A DNA stretch of 64,000 bases from RGIG5952 sp045603485 (GCA_045603485.1 JAZUMF010000095.1:17322-81321); one strand, 5' to 3'. Shown: positions 21,776-30,835, counted from the first letter of the stretch. Notes: generated by a model from the letters alone, not told the origin. A program made the numbers and translations.

Positions 21776-24595
21776 ATGAAAAAATTCTCTTTACTGTTGC
21801 TCTTGGCCGCCTCGTTTTCAATGGCGTCAGAGCCTTTTGTAATTGCCCGCGCAGGGAAAGCGGAGACTGTGATTTCAGTTCCTGAAAATCCTGCACCATC
21901 GACACTCTACGCGGCGAAAGAGCTGTCAATATACTTTTCCAAGATTTGCGGCGGCACCTTTGAGATAGTAACTAATGCACCGGCAAGCACAAAGGCTATC
22001 CGCCTGGGAGGAGCGTACTCGGCCTCCAAGCCTGAAGAAATCTTTATCCATGCCGAAACGCCAAAGAGCCTTATCGTCACAGGCGAAGGCAAGAGAGGCA
22101 CTATCTATGCGGCATACCGACTTCTTGAAAAACTCGGCTGCGGCTTTTGGGCTCCCGACAACGAATCCGTCCCCTCATCGCCCGATATCACTGTAGAGGG
22201 CGGCTTCAAGCGTATCGACGCTCCAGCATTTCTTGTAAGACAGCCGCATGGTGAAAGCACCTTTTTTAAGGTTCACTGGAAAGCCAAAATGGCGATAAAC
22301 GGAGATATGTTCGTCAAGCGCATCCCTGAAGAATTAGGCGGCCATCAGTTCTACGACATCTCGCAATCGATGGCCGGCTTCTCCGGCGAGGGACACAATG
22401 TGACAAATCTTGTCTGGCATCCCGAATGGTTCGCCTGGAACAATGCCCAGAAAAAGCGCGTCGAAGACCAATTCTGCACAACAGACCAGGGCCTCAGAGA
22501 TGAAATCCTCCGCCGCGTCCGCAACATTATGGCGCGCGACCCTAACCGTAAGCAAATATCACTTTCATTCAATGACGGATACAACTTTTGCGAATGCAAG
22601 AACTGTTCAAAAATCCGCAAAGAAGAGGGTATATGCGCCTTGCAGGTCGATTTGGCAAACTACATAGGCAAAGAGGTTGCGGATGAGTTTCCCGAGCTTC
22701 GTCTCATAACCTTTGCTTATGACATCTACCTCAAGCCGCCGACGACGATGAAGCTTGAGCCAAATGTCGACATCTGCTTTGCCAACATTCAGCGCAACTA
22801 TGCAATTCCTCCCTGCGAATCGCCGAAAAACAACGAATATCTGACAAAGTGGACAGAGCTTACTGGCACAAATATCTACATTTGGGGCTACAATGCCCAA
22901 TTTAAGTCATTCCTCACCCCCTACCCAATCATCGACACATTGGGTCCTGAAATCCGCAGCTATCGCGACTTTGGCGTCAAAGGCGTCTATATACAGATGG
23001 CGGAGGGAAATATTTCAGACTTCATCGATTTGCGCTGCTGGCTCGCTGCTAAGCTTCTCTGGAATCCGGATCAGGATGAGATGGCACTTATGAAGCAGTG
23101 GTGCGAGGGCGCATGCGGTGCAGGCGCGCCATATGTCTACCAATGGCTTGAGGAATGCAAAAAAATCCGCCAACGCTGCAAGTACATCGGACTTTACGCT
23201 GGAGATACGCGCGACTATTTCACAGCTGAAGATTTACTCCTCGGCAATGAGCTTCTCGGAAAGGCGGTCGAAGCCGTCCGCGACGACCCAAGAGCCTTTA
23301 AGCAAGTGACCGAAATCAACTTCTCGGTCCGCTTTGCGTTGCTTGTGCGCTACAATCACGATATCATGCAGACGGCAAAAGAGAAGGGAATTACCCTCCC
23401 CTCGCGAAAAGAGCTTGTCAATGAGGTAATCGATTTCTCAAGGGAACGCCGCAACGGCTGCTATGCCGAGGGCTACGGATGGTCGGCAATTGTACCGCGA
23501 TTCCGCCACGGCGAAGTCATTCCCGAGAAGAAAGGCGACAAGCCGAGGCGTCTCGGTGAATGGACCTTCCGCAACCCTGTTGTCTCAGGTGTTGTCTATG
23601 ACCCTTATGTCGTCTTTGACAAGGATACAGGCTATTACTACGGAATCCGCACAGAGGGCAACGCCTTCTACATTCGCAGGGCCGCACGCGCCGTCGACCT
23701 CTTCGCTTCAATAAATGAAGCGACGCCCCGCGTAGAAGAAGTCCTTGCCTGGAAGGTGACCGGACAAGGCGGCATCACCGAACGCCTGCGCGGCCCGGAG
23801 CTTCACAAGGGGCCCGACGGCAAGTGGCGCATCTATGCCTGCGGAGGAGGAGTCAGCTTTGCGCTTGAGGGTGAAATTGCCGATGAGGGTGCAGAAAACA
23901 GCATCTTTGTTTTGGAGGCAAAGGGCGGCAATCCCTTCGGCGAGTTTGAGTTCAAGACAACCTTCAAAACAGGCGAGAGCGCCGTCGACCCGACGGTATT
24001 CTACACCGACAAAGGCAAGGGCTATATCTGCTATGGCAGAGAATCCTTCCGTCAAAGTCTCAAAATTCGCGAGCTCGCCTCCCCGACAAAGCTAGGCCCC
24101 AAGGAAGGAATCATTATCGGAGCAAAATCCGTTGACGAGCTGCCTATCTCTCCCTCGATAATCAAAATGGCCGATGGCATCTATCTGGTTTACGGCAAAG
24201 GAGGGCTCCACTCAGGAAAAGCAAAAGTGCAGGTACACAAACTCGTCGGCAGCAATATCTTATCTCCACGCTCATGGAAGAAATGCAAATCAGACCTCCT
24301 AATCAGCGGCAATTCGCTGGATGCGGCAGGCTACAGCGGCGACCAGATAATTACCGGACCTCGAGCCTTATCCTTCTTCAAATCATCTGATGATTCAGAG
24401 CTATGGTGCGCCTACCGCGGCTGGACACGCGCAAAGCTGATAAATCCCAAGGCCGATATGGGCATCTGCATCCAGCAGGTCGACCGCATGCCCACCGTTG
24501 ACTCGGGCTACACGATGAAGCCCGAGATTACGCCGCTCCTTATCCAGCCGTCAGGAGACCGCGGACGCTCACTCTCAACGGTTACGCCAAAATAA
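21776..24595 (+). CDS. Secreted DUF4838 protein fused to a GH43-like beta-propeller
   Basis: 939 residues from the ATG at 21776, with signal peptide KKFSLLLLLAASFSMA. Residues ~30-140 form an alpha-glucuronidase/GH20-type N domain (LYAAKELSIYFSKICGG, GTIYAAYRLLEKLGCGFW). Residues ~150-560 form the DUF4838 region, including the metal-like pair CECKNCSKI and a conserved tail around LLWNPDQDEMALMKQW. From ~593 a GH43-type five-bladed propeller follows: DPYVVFD (catalytic base), RGPELHKGPDGKWRIY (acid), DPTVFYTDKGKGYICYG. This suggests an exported or periplasmic glycan hydrolase with two catalytic modules. The substrate is unknown; arabinose- or xylose-containing glycans would fit GH43. It heads a rightward group with two phosphoesterases. 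A paralogue without the propeller is at 45042-47468. Confidence 0.82.
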   Translation: MKKFSLLLLLAASFSMASEPFVIARAGKAETVISVPENPAPSTLYAAKELSIYFSKICGGTFEIVTNAPASTKAIRLGGAYSASKPEEIFIHAETPKSLIVTGEGKRGTIYAAYRLLEKLGCGFWAPDNESVPSSPDITVEGGFKRIDAPAFLVRQPHGESTFFKVHWKAKMAINGDMFVKRIPEELGGHQFYDISQSMAGFSGEGHNVTNLVWHPEWFAWNNAQKKRVEDQFCTTDQGLRDEILRRVRNIMARDPNRKQISLSFNDGYNFCECKNCSKIRKEEGICALQVDLANYIGKEVADEFPELRLITFAYDIYLKPPTTMKLEPNVDICFANIQRNYAIPPCESPKNNEYLTKWTELTGTNIYIWGYNAQFKSFLTPYPIIDTLGPEIRSYRDFGVKGVYIQMAEGNISDFIDLRCWLAAKLLWNPDQDEMALMKQWCEGACGAGAPYVYQWLEECKKIRQRCKYIGLYAGDTRDYFTAEDLLLGNELLGKAVEAVRDDPRAFKQVTEINFSVRFALLVRYNHDIMQTAKEKGITLPSRKELVNEVIDFSRERRNGCYAEGYGWSAIVPRFRHGEVIPEKKGDKPRRLGEWTFRNPVVSGVVYDPYVVFDKDTGYYYGIRTEGNAFYIRRAARAVDLFASINEATPRVEEVLAWKVTGQGGITERLRGPELHKGPDGKWRIYACGGGVSFALEGEIADEGAENSIFVLEAKGGNPFGEFEFKTTFKTGESAVDPTVFYTDKGKGYICYGRESFRQSLKIRELASPTKLGPKEGIIIGAKSVDELPISPSIIKMADGIYLVYGKGGLHSGKAKVQVHKLVGSNILSPRSWKKCKSDLLISGNSLDAAGYSGDQIITGPRALSFFKSSDDSELWCAYRGWTRAKLINPKADMGICIQQVDRMPTVDSGYTMKPEITPLLIQPSGDRGRSLSTVTPK

Positions 24596-24667
24596 CGACA
24601 CCCCTTTGGCATAAAAAATGCTGTTTAGAATCCATCCTTTTAAGCAAAAACACATTGGAGTTAAACC

Positions 24668-26227
24668 ATGACTTTCAAAAAAATTCTCTTTGCGGCAGTT
24701 CTTGCGGCGGCAATGGCAATCTCCGTCTCAGCCGATAAGCCCAATCTCGTTTTTGGCGTACTTAGCGACACGCATATCGAAAATGTACCTGGCGGGAGTG
24801 ATGTGTTGATTGACGCTCTTCAATGGTTCGACAAGCAAAAGGTCGATGCCGTCGTCTTTTCCGGCGATATGACCGACAAGACGATGATTTTGGAGCTTGA
24901 ATGCTTTGCAAAGGCATGGCACTCTGTCTTCAAGGACGGCAAACGCTCCGACGGCGAACCAATTGCGCACATGCTAATCACCGGCAATCACGACGATGAA
25001 GGCGCAATCTACGCCTCCAGCAAACTGCGCGACCTTACACCCAAAACGATTCAGCGACTTGCAAACGGAAAAACATCCGCCGATAAAGTCCGTCAGTCAA
25101 TCTCCAATATCGTAGCCAAGGCTGAAAGAGCCGTAGTTGAAAATATAGCCAAAGAAAAGGCCGAACCAGTTCTTAAAATGCTCTCGGCATTTAATGAAAG
25201 CGTCTACAAAGCAGGAACCAACATCAGCCAAATCGCAGCCCTCGCCCCCGAAGCGGCCACAATCAAGGCAACGGCGGACAAGGCCTTCAAAGAGGCCGCC
25301 TTCGTTGATAAGTTCAAAACCGAATGGCCTCGCCTCTTTGGCGAAGAATATTCCTCCTTCTTCCACAAAAACATCAAGGGATATGACTTTATAGGTGCCA
25401 ACTGGGACTTTATCGGATGGATCGGCAAAGCCGAAGGAATTGAAGAATATATAGTAAGCCGCAAGCTCCCCACCGACAAACCCTTCTTCTATATCCAGCA
25501 CCCCCACCCCCGCGGTACCTGCCATGGCAATAAGGTTTGGGGACAGGACAACGGCTCAACGACCTCAGTTCTTGTAAAGTATCCAAACGCAGTCGCCTTC
25601 TCAGGACACTCGCATTCAAGCATCCATGACGAAAAGACAATCTGGCAGGGCGAATTCACCTCCATCGGCTGCGGTTCTCTCTCCCCCAGCGGCAAATCAC
25701 GCCAAGGACTCCTCGTCTCGGTCTTCGATAAGACAATCGAGGTTAGACGCATAGATTTCTACAATCACCAGGACCTCGCTCCGAAATGGGTCTTCCCGGC
25801 AACATACGCCAAGGGAGATGTGCGCCCCTATTCATTTGATGTCCGCAGCAGCCAAAGCAAGCCTCCTGCCTTTGCCGAGAATGCAAAGGTCACACTCCAG
25901 CTTGCAAACCCCAAGGCTCTCAATAGCGGAAAGGCCTGTGACATCACGCTCACCTTCCCGCATGCCAACGACGGCAACAGCGGCGGCATTCTCGCCAACT
26001 ACACAATCGTCGTTGAAGTTGAAGACGAAAACGGAACCAAAGCCCTTTTGACGAAAGTAACGCCTCCAAACAACTTCTTCTGGGCACGCTCACACTGGGG
26101 TGAAACGCAAACCTTCACACTCGCGGCGAAAGAGCTTCCCGTGAACAAGAAATTTCAGATAGCCGTCTACCCATGCTCCGCATTCTCAAAGGGCGAAGCA
26201 ATCAAAACCGCACCCATAACCTTCTGA
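24668..26227 (+). CDS. Secreted calcineurin-like metallophosphoesterase (copy 1)
   Basis: 519 residues with a signal peptide (1-22, ending VSA). Metal-binding motifs of the family are present: SDTH (D34, H36), SGDMTD (D67), GNHDD (N107, H108), then HPHPRGTCHG and SGHSHSS as the two C-terminal histidine motifs. The last ~130 residues form a beta-rich extra domain. Family members hydrolyse phosphomonoesters or diesters; the substrate cannot be told. The gene begins 72 bases after the DUF4838-GH43 gene with TTGGAG before the ATG, and is followed 11 bases later by a paralogue with the same layout, a tandem duplication. It is probably periplasmic. A role in releasing phosphate from glycans or phospholipids is possible. 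Confidence 0.85.
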   Translation: MTFKKILFAAVLAAAMAISVSADKPNLVFGVLSDTHIENVPGGSDVLIDALQWFDKQKVDAVVFSGDMTDKTMILELECFAKAWHSVFKDGKRSDGEPIAHMLITGNHDDEGAIYASSKLRDLTPKTIQRLANGKTSADKVRQSISNIVAKAERAVVENIAKEKAEPVLKMLSAFNESVYKAGTNISQIAALAPEAATIKATADKAFKEAAFVDKFKTEWPRLFGEEYSSFFHKNIKGYDFIGANWDFIGWIGKAEGIEEYIVSRKLPTDKPFFYIQHPHPRGTCHGNKVWGQDNGSTTSVLVKYPNAVAFSGHSHSSIHDEKTIWQGEFTSIGCGSLSPSGKSRQGLLVSVFDKTIEVRRIDFYNHQDLAPKWVFPATYAKGDVRPYSFDVRSSQSKPPAFAENAKVTLQLANPKALNSGKACDITLTFPHANDGNSGGILANYTIVVEVEDENGTKALLTKVTPPNNFFWARSHWGETQTFTLAAKELPVNKKFQIAVYPCSAFSKGEAIKTAPITF

Positions 26228-26238
26228 CTTGAACGATT

Positions 26239-27813
26239 ATGAAAAACACAATCGCCCTTGCTGTCACTGCGCTATTCTCGTTGGCGTTAGCAATAGGTTG
26301 TCGGTCGCTCACATCGCTTATCGGGATTGAGAAACCGCAGTTGCGCTTTGGCGTACTGTCGGATATCCATGTACAAGGCTTCCCGAATGGAGACAAAAAC
26401 TTCCGTGAAGCGCTCCAATGGTATGACAGACAGAAGGTTGACGCCGTCGCGGTCACAGGCGATTTAACCGACTATTGTATGCTGGTCGAGTTTGATAGGC
26501 TGATAGGCACCTGGAACGATGTCTTCAAAGACAACAAGCGGTCGGACGGCGAGCCGGTGGTACCCTTCATGGTGACCGGCAACCACGACGACGAAGGAGT
26601 TCATTATCTCTTTCAGCATCTCTATGCCATACAAAGCAAACGCACCCTCGCGGCCGTAAACGGCAAACGCTTCAAATACCCGCAAGCCGTCGAAATCATC
26701 TCAAACAGCTTCGCCAAGGCACGGGAAGTCGTACAATACAACCTCCACCCAGAACAGGGCAAAGATATCCTCCAGGATATGGACAACTATATGGACAGGG
26801 TCTATAAAGCAGGCACAAACCTAGCTCTAATTCATAGCTTCGCCCATGAATCGCAAGACATCTACACAAATACCATGAAGCGACTCTTGGCAAACGCGAT
26901 GACCTGGGAAGGCATCTCGAACTGGTGGCCAACCGCCTTCAATGAACCATATCAAACACATCGCCGCATAAAGATAAAGGGATATGATTTTGTAGGCATA
27001 CATTGGCAGGTAATCGGATGGAGAGGTGAAGTCGAAAACATCAAACCATTCTTCGAAACTCTTGATCTGCCAAACGACAAGCCTGTCTTCTATTTCCAGC
27101 ATTACCATCCAAGCAACACATGCCACTTAGGGCAAATCAAATCCCCTAAGGGCGCGTTTGACAACGGATCCTCCGTTGCTGTCCTGAAAAACCATCCGAA
27201 TCTAATCGCCTTCTCCGGCCATAGCCATGCAAGCATCGCCGACGAAAGAGCCATTTGGCAAGACACCTTCACATCGGTAGGCTGCGGCACCATACGCCCC
27301 GGCAAGGAAATTATTCAAGGTCTCCTGGTCTCAGCCTATTCAGACCGCATTGAAATCGAGCGGATAGATTTCATCAGCAAAGAGCCGATTGCGCCAAAAT
27401 GGACAATCCCCATCAAAGACAACCAGGTGATGAAACCATTCAACCATCAGCTCCGCGAGGAAAACTCAAGCGCACCATACTTCGACAAAGACGCTACGCC
27501 CGAATACGCCATCGAAAAGAACCGAATCAACCTCCAGATTCCAGCACCTCAAAACGGCAAAAACGGAGGACGCTTCAACCACTTTGAAATCGCCTATGAA
27601 ACGCAGACCACAAATGGCGCTGTGACGACCGTCGTGACAAAGGCATATCCCAAAAACATCGGAAGGGCGCGGAAATATTGGGAAAACCCGACAACCGTTT
27701 CATTGCCAATCAACCGCTTCCCGCGGAACACCCCATTCAAAATAACGGTTACGCCGATCAGCGATTGGGGTAAAAAAGGCAAGCAAATCCGCACAGAAGA
27801 AATAAAGTATTAG
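26239..27813 (+). CDS. Metallophosphoesterase, probable lipoprotein (copy 2)
   Basis: 524-residue paralogue of the preceding gene with the same metal-binding series: SDIH, TGDLTD, GNHDDEG, HYHPSNTCH, and SGHSHASIADE. Its N-terminus differs: a hydrophobic stretch ends in LALAIGC, with C21 as a probable lipobox cysteine, so the mature protein would be lipid-anchored instead of free. The shared core (for example KRSDGEP, KIKGYDF) suggests duplication and then divergence in localisation. It starts 11 bases after copy 1, so both are in one transcript. The substrate is unknown. Confidence 0.83.
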   Translation: MKNTIALAVTALFSLALAIGCRSLTSLIGIEKPQLRFGVLSDIHVQGFPNGDKNFREALQWYDRQKVDAVAVTGDLTDYCMLVEFDRLIGTWNDVFKDNKRSDGEPVVPFMVTGNHDDEGVHYLFQHLYAIQSKRTLAAVNGKRFKYPQAVEIISNSFAKAREVVQYNLHPEQGKDILQDMDNYMDRVYKAGTNLALIHSFAHESQDIYTNTMKRLLANAMTWEGISNWWPTAFNEPYQTHRRIKIKGYDFVGIHWQVIGWRGEVENIKPFFETLDLPNDKPVFYFQHYHPSNTCHLGQIKSPKGAFDNGSSVAVLKNHPNLIAFSGHSHASIADERAIWQDTFTSVGCGTIRPGKEIIQGLLVSAYSDRIEIERIDFISKEPIAPKWTIPIKDNQVMKPFNHQLREENSSAPYFDKDATPEYAIEKNRINLQIPAPQNGKNGGRFNHFEIAYETQTTNGAVTTVVTKAYPKNIGRARKYWENPTTVSLPINRFPRNTPFKITVTPISDWGKKGKQIRTEEIKY

Positions 27814-27852
27814 CGAGCCCTTCCCTGATTCTCAACTCTAGGACCATCTGCC

Positions 27853-28920
27853 ATGAAAACCGATCTTGATTTTCTAGTAAAACTGCTAAAAATCCCCTCC
27901 GTCTCCGCCAATACCGAAGAGGTTAACAAAGCCCTCGACTGCATGCAGGCATACCTGGAAGAGCATGGCGTACTCTGCCGGATGGAAAATATGGACGGCC
28001 ATAAAGTGCTGTACGCCTCAACCATGGCCGGCAAAGAGCAGGACTGGCTCCTCAATGCCCACATAGATGTCGTACCGGCCGCCCCCTCAGACTTCGAGCC
28101 ACGCATAGAAGGCGACCTTATATACGGCAGAGGTACAAACGACTGCAAGGGCTGCTGCCTGGCAATCGCGCAAACCCTTATCGCCCTTGTAGGCAAAGCC
28201 TCTGTAGGAGCGATCTTCACCGCCGATGAAGAGATTGGCGGCAACACGACACGCTATATGGTGGAAAAAGGCTATGCCGCACGCAAATTAGTAATCGTCG
28301 TCGACAGCAGCGCCTATTCAATCGTCACCGCAGAAAAGGGCATGGTAAATTTCACCCTGCGCGCAAAAGGCAAAGCGGCCCACTCCTCAAGGCCATGGGA
28401 CGGCGAAAATGCCATCGACAACCTCATCGACGGATATCTAAAGCTCCGCAAGGCATGGGGCAAAAACGCCCCCGCTGAAGATGGAGACAACTGGTTTGAC
28501 ACAATGGCGGCAGACATCATCAAAGGCGGAGAAATCTTCAACAAAGTACCTGACAGTGCTGAAATGGTGATAAATGTCCGCTTTACAAAGCCTGGCGACG
28601 AAAAGCGAATCTGCAACTTCATCAAAGAAACGACAGGCCTTGAAGTCACACACGACGAAGTTTCCATGCCGGTCTTTTGCGATGAAAAGGAAACCGTTCT
28701 TCAGAAGCTCCAAGCCGCAATGCAGCGCAAGTGGAACGACAAAGAGATACCATTCGTAAAGATTTCAGGGGCAACCGATGCCCGCCACTTCGCCATAAAC
28801 AAGGCACCAATTGCCATTATCGGTATTGAAGGTGAAAATTGTCACACCGAAAACGAGTGGGCATCAATAAAAAGCATCAGTGATACCGCAGAAATGCTGA
28901 TTGATTTTATCAATTCTTAG
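27853..28920 (+). CDS. M20-family deacetylase/desuccinylase (ArgE/DapE-like)
   Basis: Zinc-dependent amidohydrolase of the M20 family (355 residues, cytoplasmic). Metal ligands and catalytic residues: H70 in NAHIDVV, D97 in GRGTNDCKG, the E126-E127 pair in TADEEIGG, and a late histidine in GENCHTENEW. The dimerisation insert is at roughly 165-270 (GKAAHSSRPWDGENAIDN). These features fit N-acetylornithine deacetylase or succinyl-diaminopimelate desuccinylase; I cannot tell which substrate from sequence. It stands 39 bases after the phosphoesterase pair with only a weak ribosome site (CTAGGA), so co-transcription is possible. No arg or dap genes are nearby. Confidence 0.85.
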   Translation: MKTDLDFLVKLLKIPSVSANTEEVNKALDCMQAYLEEHGVLCRMENMDGHKVLYASTMAGKEQDWLLNAHIDVVPAAPSDFEPRIEGDLIYGRGTNDCKGCCLAIAQTLIALVGKASVGAIFTADEEIGGNTTRYMVEKGYAARKLVIVVDSSAYSIVTAEKGMVNFTLRAKGKAAHSSRPWDGENAIDNLIDGYLKLRKAWGKNAPAEDGDNWFDTMAADIIKGGEIFNKVPDSAEMVINVRFTKPGDEKRICNFIKETTGLEVTHDEVSMPVFCDEKETVLQKLQAAMQRKWNDKEIPFVKISGATDARHFAINKAPIAIIGIEGENCHTENEWASIKSISDTAEMLIDFINS

Positions 28921-28927
28921 AAAAGGT

Positions 28928-29011
28928 TGGTGGGCGAGGCGGGACTTGAACCCGCAAGCCGGAGGCACAAGATCCTAAGTCTTGCGTGTATGCCAATTTC
29001 ACCACTCGCCC
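28928..29011 (-). tRNA. tRNA-Leu (UAG)
   Basis: The complement folds as a class II tRNA: acceptor GGGCGAG with CTCGCCC, anticodon stem CAAGA/TCTTG with loop CTTAGGA (anticodon UAG), a variable arm, T arm GCGGGTTCAAGTCCCGC, and an encoded CCA. It reads CUA/CUG leucine codons. It is 59 bases downstream of the tRNA-Gln on the same strand and likely shares its promoter. Confidence 0.95.
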
Positions 29012-29070
29012 AAAATAGGCCATCAATAAAAATGCTGAACTGGCCACTCTATTCCATCACATAAGCAAGA

Positions 29071-29144
29071 TGGTTGCCGCATAAGGATTCGAACCTTAAC
29101 AAACTGATCCAGAGTCAATTGTGCTACCATTACACCATGCGGCA
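29071..29144 (-). tRNA. tRNA-Gln (CUG)
   Basis: Acceptor TGCCGCA/TGCGGCA, D arm with AATGGTAGCAC, anticodon stem ATTGA/TCAGT with loop CTCTGGA (anticodon CUG), T arm with GGTTCGAATCC, discriminator A and encoded CCA. Starting with U is usual for bacterial tRNA-Gln. First gene of a two-tRNA unit. Confidence 0.95.
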
Positions 29145-29163
29145 TCAAAAAACTATGTTTAAT

Positions 29164-29192
29164 ATGATACTCTATTCTTAGATAAAAATCAA
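29164..29192 (-). promoter_or_regulatory. Promoter of the tRNA-Gln/tRNA-Leu unit
   Basis: On the minus strand TTGATT (29192-29187), 17 bases, TATCAT (29169-29164), ending 19 bases before the tRNA-Gln 5' end. Confidence 0.55.
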
Positions 29193-29204
29193 CATCTTTT
29201 TCAA

Positions 29205-29640
29205 TCGGGCGGGGCGGGTAGACCGGGACATCCGAGACAACCGGGACATCCGGGACGGCCGAGCGTAAAGTGCACGGGTTTTCCGGGACATCCGAGACAA
29301 CCGAGACATCCGGGACGGCCGAGCGGGTATTACGGGACATCCGAGACTACCGAGACATCCGGGACGGCCGAGCGTAAAGTGCACGGGCTTTCCGGGACAT
29401 CCGGGACTACCGAGACATCCGAGACGGCCGAGCGTAAAGTGCATCGTGGGGGCGCGCTGTTTCAAGAGCATTATGGAGGTCTCGGTTGTCCCGGTCTCTA
29501 CGATCGGTAGTCCCGGAGGTCTCGGATGTCTCGGTTGTCCCGGTTGCTACGATCAGAGGTCTCGGTTGTCCCGATCGGTAGTCCCGGAGGTCTCGGATGT
29601 CCCGGTTGTCCCGGTTGCTCCGATCGCCCGCCCCGCTCCG
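29205..29640. repeat. Inverted arrays of 9-bp repeats (left of four-helix-bundle gene)
   Basis: The left half is built of 9-base units such as CCGGGACAT, CCGAGACAA and CCGGGACGG, punctuated by CCGAGCGTAAAGTGCA. From 29475 the same units run in the opposite orientation (GGTCTCGGATGTCCCGG, GGTTGTCCCGG). The edges GGGCGGGGCGGG (29208) and CGCCCGCCCC (29626) are also inverted. The whole block is thus a long imperfect palindrome around the spacer at 29441-29477. Because the unit is 9 bases the frames stay open and give spurious LGCLG-type or SRMSR-type peptides; I do not regard them as genes. Confidence 0.8.
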
Positions 29641-30333
29641 TTATTCCCAGCCTTTTCTTTTGCGAATCGACCGCACGGTCTGATCGATTTTGCGCTTGAT
29701 CTCCAAGAGCCTTGACTCAAGCTCGGCTTCATCACGCGCTCCGTCTAAGCGCGAATAAATCGCCTTATCCCAATCTTCACCGCGAGATGCGGTTCGCGCT
29801 GCGTGCATGCGCTCTCTCACTCCACCATGTTTCTTAAAATCCTCTTCTTGCGCTGCTATCATCTTGTCGAGCATATAGCGAGCCTGATGGCATAATGTCA
29901 GCATTAAATTGGCAAGCGTATCGGCAGGTCGCGTCTCAAAGAATTCGCGCCAAGATTCCCAATCAGAGTGCTCCTTGGCAAAATCACGCGCGAAGAGGCG
30001 CCGCTTGTCGTCACTCGGCCATTCGGCTGAATTATGGGTTTTGAGGTAGTCGAGATAATCCTCGATTAGCTCATCAAGCGTAGCGCGAGCGACATTTGTA
30101 AGTTTGATTTCCGTTTCCTTGGAAGTACCGCTCGCCGCAGAGCCCTCGGCTATATTCTGCTTGCAACTGCGAGCCGCCTGAACCATTTGATCGACGGTTC
30201 TATCACCGTGTGCAGGCAAGAATCGGCGACAGAACATAACAGTACCCTGATAGATAACATCGCTCTTGTGATAAACAACAAGCTTATTATAGCCACCATG
30301 CGGCAAAACAATCTTAGGGGAATCTTGGCTCAT
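29641..30333 (-). CDS. Four-helix-bundle protein with suffix domain (S23/IVP family)
   Basis: 230 residues from the ATG at 30333, preceded by TGGAGA; the open frame continues upstream only through repeat DNA. Residues ~15-125 match the four-helix-bundle family related to 23S-rRNA intervening-sequence proteins (KLVVYHKSDVIYQGT, VQAARSCKQNIAEGSAA). The remainder (about 130-230, with LTLCHQARYMLDKMI and ending RKRKGWE) fits the helical suffix domain attached to this family in Lentisphaerae and Bacteroidetes. It is probably cytoplasmic and possibly RNA-binding (basic C-terminus). It lies exactly between two arrays of 9-bp repeats, its stop touching the left one, suggesting gene and repeats form one unit. 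Biochemical function is unknown. Confidence 0.85.
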   Translation of the reverse strand: MSQDSPKIVLPHGGYNKLVVYHKSDVIYQGTVMFCRRFLPAHGDRTVDQMVQAARSCKQNIAEGSAASGTSKETEIKLTNVARATLDELIEDYLDYLKTHNSAEWPSDDKRRLFARDFAKEHSDWESWREFFETRPADTLANLMLTLCHQARYMLDKMIAAQEEDFKKHGGVRERMHAARTASRGEDWDKAIYSRLDGARDEAELESRLLEIKRKIDQTVRSIRKRKGWE

Positions 30334-30355
30334 CAAGCTGTCTCCATTAAGTGGA

Positions 30356-30835
30356 AGGTGGGGCGGGGGCGGGCGGGTTTTACGGGACATCCGAGACGAC
30401 CGAGACATCCGAGACGGCCGAGCGTAAAGTGCATAATATTGTACCACAATTTCACTAGACTTTAGTAGCGGCAAGTGCGCGGGCACGGGTTTTACGGGAC
30501 ATCCAAGACTACCGGGACATCCGGGACGGCCGATCATAAAGTGCATAATATTGTACCACAATTTCACTAGACTTTAGTAGCGGCAAGTGCATCGTGGTGT
30601 GGCGCTGTTTCAAGAGCATTATGGATGTCGCGGTTGTCCCGTTGCCGATCGGTAGTCCCGGATGTCTCGGATGTCCCGGATGTCTCGGTCGCTCCGATCG
30701 GTAGTCCCGGATGTCTCGGTTGTCGCGGATGTCTCGGTTGTCGCGGATGTCTCGGTTGCTCCGATCGGTTGTCTCGGAGGTCTCGGTTGTCCCGGATGTC
30801 TCGGTTGCTCCGATCGGTTGTCCCGGAAAGCCCGA
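30356..30835. repeat. Inverted arrays of 9-bp repeats (right of four-helix-bundle gene)
   Basis: The same architecture as the left block. Forward units (GGGACATCCGAGACG) run from ~30383 to 30535 with interspersed spacers, then inverted units (GGATGTCTCGGTTGTCGC) from 30625 to 30830. The spacer at 30589-30625 is nearly the same as the left spacer at 29441-29477 (CTGTTTCAAGAGCATTATGG shared). No gene is present. Confidence 0.8.
30429..30590. repeat. 50-bp direct repeat pair within the array
   Basis: Positions 30429-30478 and 30541-30590 are identical over 50 bases (starting GTGCATAATATTGTACCACA). On the minus strand each copy holds TGGTACAAT, an extended -10-like box that could drive the four-helix-bundle gene. 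Confidence 0.75.

Noticed and set aside
29178..29735. Open frames giving LGCLGSPGCPG-type and SRMSRKT-type peptides
   Set aside because: They arise because a 9-base repeat keeps frames open; no start site, domain or codon bias supports translation.
29641..30333. Diversity-generating retroelement based on the four-helix-bundle (Avd-like) protein
   Set aside because: No reverse transcriptase and no template/variable repeat pair with adenine-specific differences in the window.
30334..30567. Upstream extension of the four-helix-bundle gene to 308 residues
   Set aside because: The added part is encoded by the repeat array; an ATG with TGGAGA upstream at 30333 gives the normal family start.
29205..30835. 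CRISPR array
   Set aside because: The units are 9 bases, contiguous and in both orientations, with no unique spacers and no cas genes.
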